Below are positions 42,563 through 51,410 of a stretch of 64,000 bases of DNA, piece after piece. The notes under the pieces were generated by a model. It made no database searches, was not told where the DNA came from, and was given only the letters and a program-made list of their open reading frames with translations. The position numbers and the translations under genes are program-made. Position 1 is the stretch's first letter. Each line of letters opens with the position of its first letter. This DNA comes from Bradyrhizobium sp. BRP22 (GTDB lineage: Bacteria; Pseudomonadota; Alphaproteobacteria; Rhizobiales; Xanthobacteraceae), in the NCBI RefSeq assembly GCF_020194175.1, contig NZ_JADYVX010000003.1, positions 310,001 to 374,000 of the forward strand. Reading direction: 5' to 3'.

Positions 42563-42757
42563 GTGAGCATCACGAAACTTGTTGGCACAAACTGGAAATC
42601 AATCGCGCAGCGAATTGCTCGACGCGATCACAGCGCGCAAACATCACCGTCGACTGATTTGACTTTGGTTGTGACCGCGAGTGGCACAGTTTGCATATGT
42701 CACCAAAGCTGTGCGCGAACTCACCGCGCGCCGCGCAACAACGCGCGAAGCTGGTGA
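42563..42757 (+). CDS. Possible small leader gene, 64 aa
   Basis: GTG start with a strong GGGGAGGG site, then SITKLVGTNWKSIAQRIARR; the C-terminal half looks random and Arg/Cys-rich. The 396-bp gap 42395-42790 otherwise holds only the two palindromes. Could be a leader peptide or a chance frame. Confidence 0.28.
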   Translation: MSITKLVGTNWKSIAQRIARRDHSAQTSPSTDLTLVVTASGTVCICHQSCARTHRAPRNNARSW

Positions 42758-42790
42758 TCAATTCAACCGAGCAGAATAGGGAAATCAGCC

Positions 42791-43168
42791 ATGTCGAAGA
42801 CTCGATCAGCCACAGACGTCGACGCATACATCGGCGGAAAAATTCGCGGTTATCGCAACCAGCACAAAATGTCGCAGGAAGAACTCGGGCTGCAGCTCGG
42901 TGTCACCTTCCAGCAGGTGCAGAAGTACGAGAAGGGCACCAACCGGTTGTCCGGCTCACGGCTGCAGCAACTCGCCCAGATTTTTGGCTGCACAGTCGAT
43001 GAACTGCTTCCACCACAACGCGCCGGGAAAAAGGTGCAATTGACGAACGTCGATCGCCTTGTCGCGACGCGCGACGGCATGCGGCTGGTCGACAGCTTCG
43101 TCACCATCAAGAACGAAACCATGCGGGCCGCTGTCGTCGAGATGGCGCGGCGGTTCGAAGGGCAGTGA
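42791..43168 (+). CDS. XRE family HTH regulator
   Basis: A 125-residue protein; the HTH_3 domain has GGKIRGYRNQHKMSQEELGL and TFQQVQKYEKGTNRLSGSRL, near residues 15-72, then a short C-terminal helical part. Similar in shape to rhizobial prophage repressors and to the SinR/CI type. Divergent from the Crp-like regulator; likely the opposing half of the switch. The early genes run downstream of it. Confidence 0.87.
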   Translation: MSKTRSATDVDAYIGGKIRGYRNQHKMSQEELGLQLGVTFQQVQKYEKGTNRLSGSRLQQLAQIFGCTVDELLPPQRAGKKVQLTNVDRLVATRDGMRLVDSFVTIKNETMRAAVVEMARRFEGQ

Positions 43169-43200
43169 GCCCAACTCTCTCATCACAAGAGGAAAGCGGA

Positions 43201-43956
43201 ATGGCGAAGAAAGAACCAGAAACAGTTGATCGCTACCAGATCGTTGCGGAAACCTCGATCGAGCAGATGGGGTACGTGCTGGCTGCGCTCGCGAAAATGG
43301 GCGTCGAAAACGTCGGCTACAAACTGATCACCGATGTGCATCGGTTCAAGAGCAGGGAGCGCACCGTCCATGATGTCAGTGCGGAGGACTTCACCGCTGC
43401 TTACGTCAAGGACAATGCCCGCTTCACGCCGGCACAGCTGGTCGCGCACTTCAAGGACGCGGGCCGCACTGCCAGTTCGGCCTATTATGCGCTCAAGAAG
43501 CTGATGCAGGCGAACGTCGTCAGAAAGAATGGTGACGAATACGTGCGGGTCGAGGCGCTTGCGCCGCCAGAGGCGAAGCGAACAGGTCGAGGCACAACCC
43601 CACCATATGCCGTGGCAAACAAGGACCTGATCGCGACCGCCATCCGGGGCCGGAAGCAATTCACGGTGCGAGAGCTGCGCGAGGTGTTCGCCAAGGAAGG
43701 TCGGCCGGAGAAATCGATCAGCCCGATCCTGACGCAGATGATACAGCGCAAGGAGATCAAGCTCGTCGGCAAGGGCCACTATGTCGTGCTGGCCAAAGGT
43801 GCGAAGCCGGCCGCCTCCGATAAGACAAAACGGCTGGAGAAGGACAAGCAGCGCAAGCGGAACGAGCGCGCGGCGAAAAAGAACGCTGCTGTCGCCGAGG
43901 CACCTGCCGCCCATATCGCAGCGATGAACGGCAGCGGGGAGGCGGCTCATGGCTAA
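43201..43956 (+). CDS. Phage protein with two winged-helix-like repeats
   Basis: A 251-residue protein. Two internal segments look like related winged helices: FTPAQLVAHFKDAGRTASSA with YYALKKLMQANVVRKN, and FTVRELREVFAKEGRPEKSI with SPILTQMIQRKEIKLVGKG. The tail is Lys/Arg/Ala-rich (KRLEKDKQRKRNERAAKKNA). Probably DNA-binding, perhaps in replication or early regulation. ATG follows AAGAGGAAAGCGGA. Overlaps the next gene by eight bases. Confidence 0.65.
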   Translation: MAKKEPETVDRYQIVAETSIEQMGYVLAALAKMGVENVGYKLITDVHRFKSRERTVHDVSAEDFTAAYVKDNARFTPAQLVAHFKDAGRTASSAYYALKKLMQANVVRKNGDEYVRVEALAPPEAKRTGRGTTPPYAVANKDLIATAIRGRKQFTVRELREVFAKEGRPEKSISPILTQMIQRKEIKLVGKGHYVVLAKGAKPAASDKTKRLEKDKQRKRNERAAKKNAAVAEAPAAHIAAMNGSGEAAHG

Positions 43957-44335
43957 GCACAGCAGGAGGACGAACGGCCACGGTCAATCAGGACACAACT
44001 CAGGCTCGCTCTGGCTGTCGCGCGTGTACAACGTGGTTGATCGCGATCCCGAGATCGATCGCTTCCACGAGGTGTGGGGAAAGAACCACATCAAGGAAAG
44101 CGATCTTGCGGTGCTCGCTGGTCTGTCGCCGTCAACCGTCACCAACATGTTTGGTGGGAAGACCCGTCGCCCCCAGCATGCGACGTTCGCGAAGATGGCC
44201 GGCGCAATGGGCTATCAGTACGGCCTGGTACGGCATGGTGACGCCCCGGATTACGAGAGTGAGATCCCGAAGGCGCGTGAGGAGTTCAAGCGCTACAAGG
44301 CGCAGCTCAAAAAGCAGAAAGCGCGCAAGCGCTGA
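43949..44335 (+). CDS. HTH domain phage protein, 128 aa
   Basis: Central HTH: KESDLAVLAGLSPSTVTNMF, then GGKTRRPQHATFAKMAGAMG, a Cro/XRE-like pattern for binding DNA. Basic C-terminus (KRYKAQLKKQKARKR). Short gaps on both sides place it in one early transcript with the winged-helix gene. Confidence 0.72.
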   Translation: MAKHSRRTNGHGQSGHNSGSLWLSRVYNVVDRDPEIDRFHEVWGKNHIKESDLAVLAGLSPSTVTNMFGGKTRRPQHATFAKMAGAMGYQYGLVRHGDAPDYESEIPKAREEFKRYKAQLKKQKARKR

Positions 44336-44404
44336 TGCGTGCCGGCCCGCCCCAACACAAGGGTGGGCTTTTCCAAAGAAAAAGAAGAATGGGAGGATCT
44401 ACCG

Positions 44405-44815
44405 ATGTCATTGCGCGCGATCGTTATCGACCCGGAGCAGCGAACCGTCAAAGCGGTTGAGACCGCCGCCACGACTGCGGATATCCGCAGGCTGGTCGGC
44501 GCGTCCGGCCTCAGCAGCTTCCGCATCGCCGATCATGGCACCAGCTTCGACTATGGATGGGTCAACGATGTCGGCCTGATGGATGGGAAGCCCATCTATG
44601 GGTTCAAGTTCGACATCGCCAAAGACCCGATCGCGGGACGCTGCGTGTTCATCGGCGTGGACAAGGAAACGCGCGAGAACACCGACGCGGCGACGCCGAT
44701 CGGTTTCTTGCTTGAGCACATCATCTGGCTCGGCCTGATCGTCCCCGAGGTATTCTGGGAAGAGACGGAGCAGGGGATGCGCGCGATCGTCACCTATGAG
44801 AGGGCGAAGGCATGA
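44405..44815 (+). CDS. Hypothetical phage protein, 136 aa
   Basis: Begins MSLRAIVIDPEQRTVKAVET after GGGAGGATCTACCG. The core YGFKFDIAKDPIAGRCVFIG and LLEHIIWLGLIVPEVFWEET resemble a conserved alpha/beta phage protein of the DUF3846-like type; I am not certain. Overlaps the next gene by four bases. Confidence 0.62.
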   Translation: MSLRAIVIDPEQRTVKAVETAATTADIRRLVGASGLSSFRIADHGTSFDYGWVNDVGLMDGKPIYGFKFDIAKDPIAGRCVFIGVDKETRENTDAATPIGFLLEHIIWLGLIVPEVFWEETEQGMRAIVTYERAKA

Positions 44816-45036
44816 TCAGCTATAGCAAGGGCGACTCCGTCGTTCTGATCTGTGATGGCCGAACGGTCGATGCCAAGGTCCTGATGGGCAACCAAGCCGG
44901 GGTGCTGGTCGGCTTCGACGCGATCGTCGGCGGCTACGTCGGCAGTATGCCGCTGCGGGTGAGGGACGCGACGCTCGGCCTCTATTGCTCGGTGGACGGC
45001 ACCGAAGTCGTCATCAGAGGAAAGCTGTCATCGTGA
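44812..45036 (+). CDS. Small beta-rich phage protein, 74 aa
   Basis: Short strands alternate (SVVLICDGRTVDAKVLMGNQ and GVLVGFDAIVGGYVGSMPLR), suggesting an SH3- or OB-like barrel. Coupled to the preceding gene through ATGA. Function unknown. Confidence 0.6.
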   Translation: MISYSKGDSVVLICDGRTVDAKVLMGNQAGVLVGFDAIVGGYVGSMPLRVRDATLGLYCSVDGTEVVIRGKLSS

Positions 45037-45041
45037 GATCG

Positions 45042-45125
45042 ACGGCACCTGCCCAAGCAGCCCCCTTGCCCCACAGGTGCCGTTGAGGCGCGGGGTGGGC
45101 ACCGGTTGGCAAGCCCGCCCCGCGC
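45042..45125. repeat. Two consecutive GC-rich hairpins
   Basis: ACGGCACCTG/CAGGTGCCGT (10-bp perfect arms, 45042-45051 with 45074-45083), then GCGCGGGGTGGGC/GCCCGCCCCGCGC (45088-45100 with 45113-45125, one mismatch). No U-tract. They lie between two early genes and resemble the hairpins at 37336-37696. Confidence 0.55.
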
Positions 45126-45151
45126 TATTGATCGAAGAAGAAGAGGAAGGA

Positions 45152-45364
45152 ATGCCCATCGTGGTCGAGAACGGTAAATTGGTCGAGGGCAGAGGCGACA
45201 TTCTCAACGCGCTGCGGCTCGACAAATGCCCGGACTGTCTTCGCGGCCCGCTGCGCCCGGGTCCGCGCGGTTCTACGGCGATCAACCTGTTCTGCGACCA
45301 TTGCGGATCGCGTTGGAATGTCGCGACGCCGCGCTATGTGATCTTCGCGCAGAGGATCAAATGA
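45152..45364 (+). CDS. Zinc-ribbon phage protein, 70 aa
   Basis: CPDC and CDHC pairs (LDKCPDCLRGPL and NLFCDHCGSRWNV) form a probable four-Cys zinc ribbon. Start ATG has GAGGAAGGA upstream. Overlaps the next gene by four bases. Confidence 0.68.
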   Translation: MPIVVENGKLVEGRGDILNALRLDKCPDCLRGPLRPGPRGSTAINLFCDHCGSRWNVATPRYVIFAQRIK

Positions 45365-45606
45365 CAACCGAGGACGACATCGAGGCTTACAACGCCGAGC
45401 GCAATGCCGCGGTGATCGCGGGTGTCGATGCCTTGATCGCCTTCATGGCCAAGCGGGGGATGCAGCCAAGCAGCCGGGAGGTAGCCGAGATCATCCTGCA
45501 CAGGGTGCGCACCGCGATCAAGTCGCTGCCGATCGAGATGCGCCGGGCCTCGCGTCAATGGCTGATCCAACGCAGATACCGGCCCTGGGACGACGGCGAC
45601 CTTTGA
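45361..45606 (+). CDS. Hypothetical phage protein, 81 aa
   Basis: Helical: AERNAAVIAGVDALIAFMAK and REVAEIILHRVRTAIKSLPI. Coupled to the zinc-ribbon gene by ATGA and to the next gene by a one-base overlap. No family recognised. Confidence 0.58.
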   Translation: MTTEDDIEAYNAERNAAVIAGVDALIAFMAKRGMQPSSREVAEIILHRVRTAIKSLPIEMRRASRQWLIQRRYRPWDDGDL

Positions 45607-45860
45607 TGAGCTATGTGCCAGGCTTCTGGATGCATGAAACCAGTGGCGTCTTACGTCCGGCCGTCGAGGCGTACCTGCAGCAGCGCCCGATGTCGCCAGA
45701 GCAAATCGCGGCTATGCGGGCCTACCTTCGGCAATGGATCGCCGCGCCGCTGTGGGGCGATGTGGATGAATTGCGGCGTGATATCGATCAATTGACAGAT
45801 CGGGCGGCTATCGATCACTGGCTCGCCCGAGCTGCGGACGTCGGGATTGATCCGCTCTAA
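45606..45860 (+). CDS. Hypothetical phage protein, 84 aa
   Basis: MSYVPGFWMHETSGVLRPAV, then a helical region with MSPEQIAAMRAYLRQWIAAP. Last gene of the rightward early transcript before the convergent tail/membrane genes. Function unknown. Confidence 0.58.
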   Translation: MSYVPGFWMHETSGVLRPAVEAYLQQRPMSPEQIAAMRAYLRQWIAAPLWGDVDELRRDIDQLTDRAAIDHWLARAADVGIDPL

Positions 45861-45954
45861 AACGCAAGCGGCATTGAAGGGGATCAGCATCCCTTGCAGA
45901 TCGATGGCGGCGGCGGCGGATAAGGCGGCAGGTCTTCGACCTGGCTGCGGCCAC

Positions 45955-46173
45955 CTATAGCTTTCCCAGCCGGGGCACCCCGCCGTCAATGACCCCGAGG
46001 AACTGCAACAGCAGCAGGATGATGATCAGGATGCTGAGCACCATGAGCGCGATCTTGGCCACGCGCTTGAATGGCTCCTGCAGCGGCACGTTGTCGATCA
46101 GGTAGTTGAGCAACCAGACAATCAGCCCGATGATAATGAGTGCGACAACGAGATAGATCAGTGACGCGATCAT
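45955..46173 (-). CDS. Two-span membrane protein, 72 aa (Thivi_2564-like)
   Basis: Two hydrophobic helices, YLVVALIIIGLIVWLLNYLI and IALMVLSILIIILLLLQFL, with a short loop NVPLQEPFKRVAK. This matches a small membrane protein type seen in many Proteobacteria and prophages. In a lysis context it could be holin-like; no endolysin is adjacent, so this is open. It overlaps the 39-aa gene by four bases. Confidence 0.7.
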   Translation of the reverse strand: MIASLIYLVVALIIIGLIVWLLNYLIDNVPLQEPFKRVAKIALMVLSILIIILLLLQFLGVIDGGVPRLGKL

Positions 46174-46289
46174 GGCGGCTCTCCTGAGTTGGCCTCTCTG
46201 AATACCCGATCCACCAAGCCCAGCAGCAGGATGCTGTTGTCCCTGAGCTTGGCGATCCCCGCCATCGTTCGTTGTTCCCCACCGCTCAT
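46170..46289 (-). CDS. 39-residue hypothetical protein
   Basis: MSGGEQRTMAGIAKLRDNSI then LLLGLVDRVFREANSGEPP. GGAAGGACGC precedes the ATG, and it is coupled to the membrane protein gene by ATGA. It may be an amphipathic partner of that protein. Unknown function. Confidence 0.48.
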   Translation of the reverse strand: MSGGEQRTMAGIAKLRDNSILLLGLVDRVFREANSGEPP

Positions 46290-46291
46290 GG

Positions 46292-46560
46292 CTATTGCGT
46301 CCTTCCGGAGGTGCCCGAGGTGGGCGGTCGCGGGCGGCGCGGCTCCGGAGGCCGCTGCAGGAAGATCGCGACGGTGCATTGCTTCTTCGGCTTGCTGCAG
46401 TTGTAGCTGCAGAGCGTCGAGCCGCACGCTGTGGTGCACGTGGTCTTGCCCCCGCACTGCTTTTTCACGTCGGCTTGCGTGGTGTTGATGACGGTGACGC
46501 CGCCGCCTCGGTTGTCAGGAAGCCAAGAACGGCAACAGCCACCAGAAACGACTTGCGCAT
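46292..46560 (-). pseudogene. Secreted Cys-rich small protein with a one-base frame break
   Basis: ATG at 46560 follows GAGGAGGTTTGAA and gives a signal peptide, MRKSFLVAVAVLGFLTTEAA, which then runs out of frame. The other frame continues as VTVINTTQADVKKQCGGKTT then CTTACGSTLCSYNCSKPKKQ, six regularly spaced Cys, with no start codon of its own, and ends at 46292. Adding one G in the GCGGCGGCG run near 46498 would restore a single secreted protein of about 90 residues. It may be a real deletion, a sequencing error or frameshifting. Confidence 0.62.
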
Positions 46561-46571
46561 TTCAAACCTCC

Positions 46572-46796
46572 TCATTGCCTTGCCTCGATCAATTTGCGGA
46601 CCATTCCGCAGTCCTCGATCACTGATACGAACTTGCCGCTGGTCATGTTGACCACGCAATGCACGCCCTCTGTGACGACCTTGCCCTCGCCGGTTGCCTG
46701 ATGCAGCGTCGTGACTTCCGCAGGGTTGACGGCGACCTCACGGCCATCGGGGACGTGAAGCACGATCAGGACGACGGCGATGAGCGGGGGGCCCAT
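46572..46796 (-). CDS. Small phage protein with N-terminal hydrophobic segment, 74 aa
   Basis: MGPPLIAVVLIVLHVPDGRE then VAVNPAEVTTLHQATGEGKV and a C-terminal GMVRKLIEARQ. The N-terminal stretch may be a signal or a strand. Conserved-looking VHCVVNMTSGKFVSVIEDC. It is just upstream of the broken Cys-rich gene on the same strand. Function unknown. Confidence 0.58.
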   Translation of the reverse strand: MGPPLIAVVLIVLHVPDGREVAVNPAEVTTLHQATGEGKVVTEGVHCVVNMTSGKFVSVIEDCGMVRKLIEARQ

Positions 46797-46798
46797 GG

Positions 46799-47128
46799 TC
46801 AGGCCGCCGCAAACGCCAGCGAACGCGCATCCCAGATCGATGCGAGCGCGAACTCGATGTCACCATCGGGCACGTTGGAGCCGAGCGCCGCCGGATCGCT
46901 GTCGATGGCCGCAGCGATGGTTGCGTTCGAGGAGATCACATGCGCGCTGACCAGTTGCGGCTTCTCCTCGCCCCGGATCACCAGAGACGCATAGTCGATG
47001 CGTTCGGCATGGTTCGGGGTGGCGGGGTCCTCGCTGGCGACGTTCTGCGCTACCTTGAACATGATCATCATCACGCGACCCGAGAACGTCGCATCCGAGG
47101 CGGTGGCAATATGGTCGAGGGCGGACAT
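46799..47128 (-). CDS. Hypothetical phage protein, 109 aa
   Basis: MSALDHIATASDATFSGRVM, then VMMIMFKVAQNVASEDPATP and YASLVIRGEEKPQLVSAHVI. This is the pattern of a conserved phage protein encoded near tail fibre genes in Rhizobiales prophages. Adjacent genes are two bases away on each side. Role unknown. Confidence 0.62.
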   Translation of the reverse strand: MSALDHIATASDATFSGRVMMIMFKVAQNVASEDPATPNHAERIDYASLVIRGEEKPQLVSAHVISSNATIAAAIDSDPAALGSNVPDGDIEFALASIWDARSLAFAAA

Positions 47129-47130
47129 GA

Positions 47131-47337
47131 TCACACTCCGAGAATTTGAGCGGCGGTGTCGAACCAGTGGCGGTTGAGCGCAGGGTCGATTTTCGGCGGC
47201 GCAGGATCGGGCACGCCGCCGTCGGCGAGCCATTGCTCATACTGCTGGCGGTCCACATTGCCCGGCACGTTCGGGATGTGGGCCTTGTCGGCCGTGCGGA
47301 TCACGACGTCAGTTGCAGTAAGCTGGTAATCGGCCAT
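47131..47337 (-). CDS. Hypothetical phage protein, 68 aa
   Basis: MADYQLTATDVVIRTADKAH onward, with GNVDRQQYEQWLADGGVPDP, typical of the small fibre-associated proteins that follow tail fibre genes. Eleven bp downstream of the fibre stop. Possibly a fibre assembly helper; this rests on position. Confidence 0.6.
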   Translation of the reverse strand: MADYQLTATDVVIRTADKAHIPNVPGNVDRQQYEQWLADGGVPDPAPPKIDPALNRHWFDTAAQILGV

Positions 47338-47348
47338 CGCATCCTCTC

Positions 47349-49412
47349 TCAGAACAGAAACGCACTGGCGGTCCAACCGCCGATCACCATCGTGCCAGCG
47401 CCAGCCGTGCCGCCGCTGAGGTTCAGCACCGCGACAAAGTTGATGTCGTTGTATTCGAGGAGGTTCGTGCTGGTTGAGTTCTTGAACAGGCCGACCGAGG
47501 GATTGTACCATTGCCACAGGCCGGGGCTGGGCACGTCGTTTGATCCGCCGGGGGGATAGGGCGAGTGGAATGCGATGGTCGGATAGTCGCGCATCCGCGT
47601 CATGAACGGGATGTTCTGCATCACAATCTGCGTGGTGCCGAGGAAGTACCCGCCAAGCCGGTAGGACCCGGCATTGGCGTTGCCCGGCGGCTGCGACGCC
47701 CCGTAGCTCTTCTGGTAGTAGCGCTGCAGCAGCGGCAGCTCGACCGCGTGATGCCGTATCGAGTACCGCGCCCGCGCCGCATCCGGCAGCTCGTTGCCCG
47801 GCAGCATGATGACGCCAGTCAATCCGAACGTGTCGGTGTTGGCCGCGATGCCGTTGGCCTGTCCGGTGATCCCGAACTTTAGCGACGACAACCATGTGTT
47901 TGGCGTGCTGGTGCAGCGCGCAGCGTCCATCGCGACGTTGATGGAGAGATACAGCACAGCCGTGGTGGTAAAAGGTTGCGGCCAGCTCGCGTCGATGTCG
48001 CCCGGAATGACCACGGTTTTCCATTCCCACACGTTGGACTGGTTGACCGTGAACGGGAAGGTGTAGGAGCGGCCCGAGCCGCTGATGTGATACACGGTGC
48101 CGCTATATTGTCCCGCTCGCTGCATCCTGACCCAAAAGCCGATGGCAAGCGGCACCGCGCTGGCGGTGCCCCAAAAGAGCCGCGCCATGCGCAAGCCTTC
48201 GACCGGCTGAATGAGGCGCAGCTCGGTATTGGCGGCGAGGGTCGGCAGCCCGGTCGTGATGGCAACGTGAAACGAACTGGCGTAGCCCGGCGGCCGGCTG
48301 GCGGCATCGCCTTGAAACACGCTGTATTGAAAGCCGCCTTGCGCCCCGAGCACCCAATTGTCGAGCACACGATAGTTGCCGGTCGCGGTGAGGGCCTGAT
48401 TGAGGGAGCCGAAATATTGGCAGATCGCCATCTCGGCGTTGAGCGCGAGATTTTGCCCGGCCAGCGCCTCGATCGGCGCGGCGACGATGTTCTGGCGGGC
48501 CTGAAGTTGCTGCGCCGCTGTGAGGCTCTGCGCGGCGTCATGGCGAATGAACCGCGTCGCGGTGTCGGCCCATGCTGAGTTTTGCCGGCTGTAGAACCCG
48601 CCATCGGCCGGCGCTTCGGGCACCGGACCCGGCGGCCCCTGAACGCCCTGCGGCCCTCGGATGTTGCCGACCGGCGAGCCCCATGATCCTGCGGTGAGCG
48701 TGTAGACGTCACCGTTCGTCGTGTTGAGGTAGCTATCGCCATTGAGTTGGCCCGAGATCGTGCCGGGCGGTCCGGAGCCGGTGTAGAACAGGCTGCCGCG
48801 CTGTCCGGTCGCGCCTTGCGGCCCGGTGTTGCCGATGTTGCCCTGAATGCCTTGCGGTCCCTGGGGGCCGATCAACGACGTCCCGGCGGGCCACGCACCT
48901 GCCGCCTTCGGCCCGAACATGAAGTGCGTCGTCGTGTTGATGTAGAAATTTCCGTTGACGCCGTCGCCTGCGGTCGGATCGCTGGTGCCATAGAGCACCG
49001 TATTGCCAGGCACGCCCTGAATACCCTGCGGTCCCTGCACGCCCTGGATGCCCTGCGCTCCCTGCGGCCCGACGAGCGATGTACCCGCTGGCCATGCGCC
49101 GCTCGCCTTCGGGCCGAAGATGAAATTCGTCGTGGCGTTGATGTAGAAGTCGCCGTTGACGCCAACAGCTGCGGTCGGATCGATCGAGCCGTAGCGCACG
49201 GTGTTGCCGGATGGGCCGGTTGGGCCCTGCGGTCCCGCAGGCCCTATTTCGCCCTTAGGCCCCTGCGGTCCGGCAGGGCCGGGCGGTCCCGGCGGTCCCT
49301 GCTCGGGCACCACGATGGTGGTGTCCAGCGTGTCGGCGACAATGGTGCCGTCAAGCGGCGGCACCGTCGCGATCTCGACGCCGGGATCGTTGATGACTTC
49401 GACCTTGCTCAT
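47349..49412 (-). CDS. Collagen-like tail fibre protein
   Basis: A 687-residue protein. Gly-X-Y collagen-like runs at about residues 39-68, 115-136, 182-206 and 253-262 (for example [20 protein letters not shown]). Between them a 67-residue module occurs twice (69-135 and 136 to about 193), each with GVNG.FYIN.TT.F.FGPKA and GAWPAGTSL. The C-terminal 400 residues form a beta-rich receptor-binding-type domain (VDRQW-like tail [13 protein letters not shown]). The collagen-like parts should trimerise to form the fibre shaft. It follows the baseplate genes, as tail fibres do. Overlaps the next upstream gene by four bases. Confidence 0.87.
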   Translation of the reverse strand: MSKVEVINDPGVEIATVPPLDGTIVADTLDTTIVVPEQGPPGPPGPAGPQGPKGEIGPAGPQGPTGPSGNTVRYGSIDPTAAVGVNGDFYINATTNFIFGPKASGAWPAGTSLVGPQGAQGIQGVQGPQGIQGVPGNTVLYGTSDPTAGDGVNGNFYINTTTHFMFGPKAAGAWPAGTSLIGPQGPQGIQGNIGNTGPQGATGQRGSLFYTGSGPPGTISGQLNGDSYLNTTNGDVYTLTAGSWGSPVGNIRGPQGVQGPPGPVPEAPADGGFYSRQNSAWADTATRFIRHDAAQSLTAAQQLQARQNIVAAPIEALAGQNLALNAEMAICQYFGSLNQALTATGNYRVLDNWVLGAQGGFQYSVFQGDAASRPPGYASSFHVAITTGLPTLAANTELRLIQPVEGLRMARLFWGTASAVPLAIGFWVRMQRAGQYSGTVYHISGSGRSYTFPFTVNQSNVWEWKTVVIPGDIDASWPQPFTTTAVLYLSINVAMDAARCTSTPNTWLSSLKFGITGQANGIAANTDTFGLTGVIMLPGNELPDAARARYSIRHHAVELPLLQRYYQKSYGASQPPGNANAGSYRLGGYFLGTTQIVMQNIPFMTRMRDYPTIAFHSPYPPGGSNDVPSPGLWQWYNPSVGLFKNSTSTNLLEYNDINFVAVLNLSGGTAGAGTMVIGGWTASAFLF

Positions 49413-49756
49413 CGGCTCGGCCCTGCATTGATGGTGAGCGCGCCGGACCAGATCGGCGTCTTGGACGCGCCGTCGATCAGGATCAGCGAGTGCTCATAGT
49501 CGCCGGTCTGCATGCGGACGAGCTGGCCCTGCGTCATCTTCACCGTGAAGTTGCCCGCCGGTCCATTCACGATGGCAAGCCCGCCGTTCTCGGTCGTGAG
49601 CAGCATCTGCTCTGCGACATCTGCTGCGTGGCGGCGCACGCCCATCCGCAGCGCGCTGCCGGTGATGTCAATCGGATCGCCATCAACGGTGACGTAGTTG
49701 AAGCTGCGGTAGAAGTCGGCATCGTTCTCGCAGGTGATGTTGACGATGGCGGTCAT
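49409..49756 (-). CDS. Phage tail-associated beta protein, 115 aa
   Basis: [40 protein letters not shown] and [20 protein letters not shown]. The beta-rich layout resembles small phage structural proteins sitting between the fibre and fibre-hinge genes. Overlaps the fibre start by four bases. Confidence 0.6.
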   Translation of the reverse strand: MTAIVNITCENDADFYRSFNYVTVDGDPIDITGSALRMGVRRHAADVAEQMLLTTENGGLAIVNGPAGNFTVKMTQGQLVRMQTGDYEHSLILIDGASKTPIWSGALTINAGPSR

Positions 49757-49764
49757 GATGCGCT

Positions 49765-50358
49765 CTACCTTGCTCCGGCCGCCGGGTGCGTTGTCGGGAT
49801 GGTGGCGTACTGCGCATCGACCTGCGCGCGGGTGGTGATGGTGCCGCCGGTAATACCGTCATCGACCACCTTGCAGGCTCCGAAGCAGTCGTTGATGAAC
49901 ATTTGCAACTGATCGTGCAGGGACGAGGCTTGTGGGCCATCGATGGTGTAGATCGCGCCGTCGGCGGCATAAAAAGGCGTGGTTGAATTGTTGAGATTGT
50001 TGGCGGTCACCGCGAGCTGCAGCCCATTGATCTTGGCCTGCGAGCGGTCGTCGGTCTTGATCGGAAACGTGGACGAGCCGACCGACACGGTGACGCCGCT
50101 CTGCTCCGTCCGCCAGCGCTTGTAGTGGTTGTAGAACGTCAGATTGACGAACAACTCGTAGGGTTCGAGCACCGCCTGCAGCGCCGCGTCGGTCTGGTTG
50201 CCGGCGTCGTCGCGCGGCCAGCCGGTCGCGGCATTCCCCGCATCGCTCCATGCGACATAGTCGGGATCATCGCTCGCGACCAACGCCTGCTTGCTGCTGG
50301 AGAACAATCGCGCGTCGTCGGCGAGCCAGTACCAATCAAAGGGATTGTACGTCGTCAT
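49765..50358 (-). CDS. Phage tail protein, DUF4376-like, 197 aa
   Basis: MTTYNPFDWYWLADDARLFS and SKQALVASDDPDYVAWSDAG form the N-terminal tail-fibre-type motif; VYNPDWYW-like openings are common in Rhizobiales phage tail proteins. It overlaps the next upstream gene by four bases. Likely a fibre or fibre connector component. Confidence 0.68.
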   Translation of the reverse strand: MTTYNPFDWYWLADDARLFSSSKQALVASDDPDYVAWSDAGNAATGWPRDDAGNQTDAALQAVLEPYELFVNLTFYNHYKRWRTEQSGVTVSVGSSTFPIKTDDRSQAKINGLQLAVTANNLNNSTTPFYAADGAIYTIDGPQASSLHDQLQMFINDCFGACKVVDDGITGGTITTRAQVDAQYATIPTTHPAAGAR

Positions 50359-51398
50359 GTGTATTGCCCTCCGCTCGCGGTCTGTCCAGCAACCGTGCCC
50401 GGCAGATAGTTCACACCGCCGCCCAGAGAGTCACAGATGCCGTTCTGAAGGATGAAGAATTTCTGTCCGGTGACGTTGGCGAAGCCCGTGATGGTGCCGT
50501 ACTTCATGATGGTGACGCCGGAGCCCTGAAACACCCATTGGCTCACGGTGATCGGATTTGGAATGATCACGTTCAACAAAGCCGGCGCATACGTCGTGTT
50601 CAGGACGCGGCCACCGCTTTCGGTGCGGACATGCTGGATTGTCGTTGCGGTAACCCAGAAGGGACCGAAACACCCGATATAGCCGCCGTTGACGCTATCG
50701 ATGTGCGCGTCTTTGCAGTAGCCGAACTCGCTCGGCCCCAACACCACGGTCGCCGTGCCCCACGCCAGCACACCGGCCCCGGCAATCCCGTCGCCCTTAT
50801 CCAGCGACACGTACTTGAACCCATGAAAGCGATAATCGCCCGCGCCAGTGACCAGAAGCGCGGGGCCTGCCGCGTTTGAAATGGTGCAGAGCGAAGGCGT
50901 TGACGTATTGCCGACATACAAAACAGTGCCGAAACCACCGATTGACCCGACGCTGAGCGGAGCATAGGTCGCTGGCGCAACATGTACGGTGACATTGAAA
51001 CCATTCAGGTTGAACCGGACCAGCGTGTCCTGCGCCTTCTGCAGGGTCCTGAACGGCTTCGCAGCGGACAGCCCGTCGTTGGCGTCATTACCGGTGACGC
51101 CATCCACCCAATATTCGCGCGGCGCGGTCAGCAGGCGCGAATTGAAGATGCCGAAGATCGCCTTGAGCAGTTGCGTCAGATCGGCGTTGCTCGGGGCCTG
51201 ACAGAGCTGCGCCGCATAATCGTAATAGCCGTGATCGTAAGCCCACTGGATCACCGCCACGATCTCGCGCTGATCGTACTCGATGCCCGCGCCCGGCGGG
51301 ATTGAGCCCGCGCGCCCGATCGATGGATCGCCATTGATGTAAGGAGTGTCGTAGAGAATTGTCTCGTCCGGCAGGCCATACGGCTGATTGTACTTCAT
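50355..51398 (-). CDS. Phage tail/tailspike protein with beta-helix-like region
   Basis: A 347-residue protein. An N-terminal phage-tail segment (MKYNQPYGLPDETILYDTPY) precedes a repetitive strand-rich region with the opening REYWVDGVTGNDANDGLSAA KPFRTLQKAQD-type motif of pectin-lyase-like beta-helices. No catalytic residues could be placed. Probably binds or degrades a surface polysaccharide. Sits between the YmfQ-like gene and the fibre genes. Confidence 0.72.
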   Translation of the reverse strand: MKYNQPYGLPDETILYDTPYINGDPSIGRAGSIPPGAGIEYDQREIVAVIQWAYDHGYYDYAAQLCQAPSNADLTQLLKAIFGIFNSRLLTAPREYWVDGVTGNDANDGLSAAKPFRTLQKAQDTLVRFNLNGFNVTVHVAPATYAPLSVGSIGGFGTVLYVGNTSTPSLCTISNAAGPALLVTGAGDYRFHGFKYVSLDKGDGIAGAGVLAWGTATVVLGPSEFGYCKDAHIDSVNGGYIGCFGPFWVTATTIQHVRTESGGRVLNTTYAPALLNVIIPNPITVSQWVFQGSGVTIMKYGTITGFANVTGQKFFILQNGICDSLGGGVNYLPGTVAGQTASGGQYT

Positions 51399-51410
51399 CG
51401 CACCATTCCC

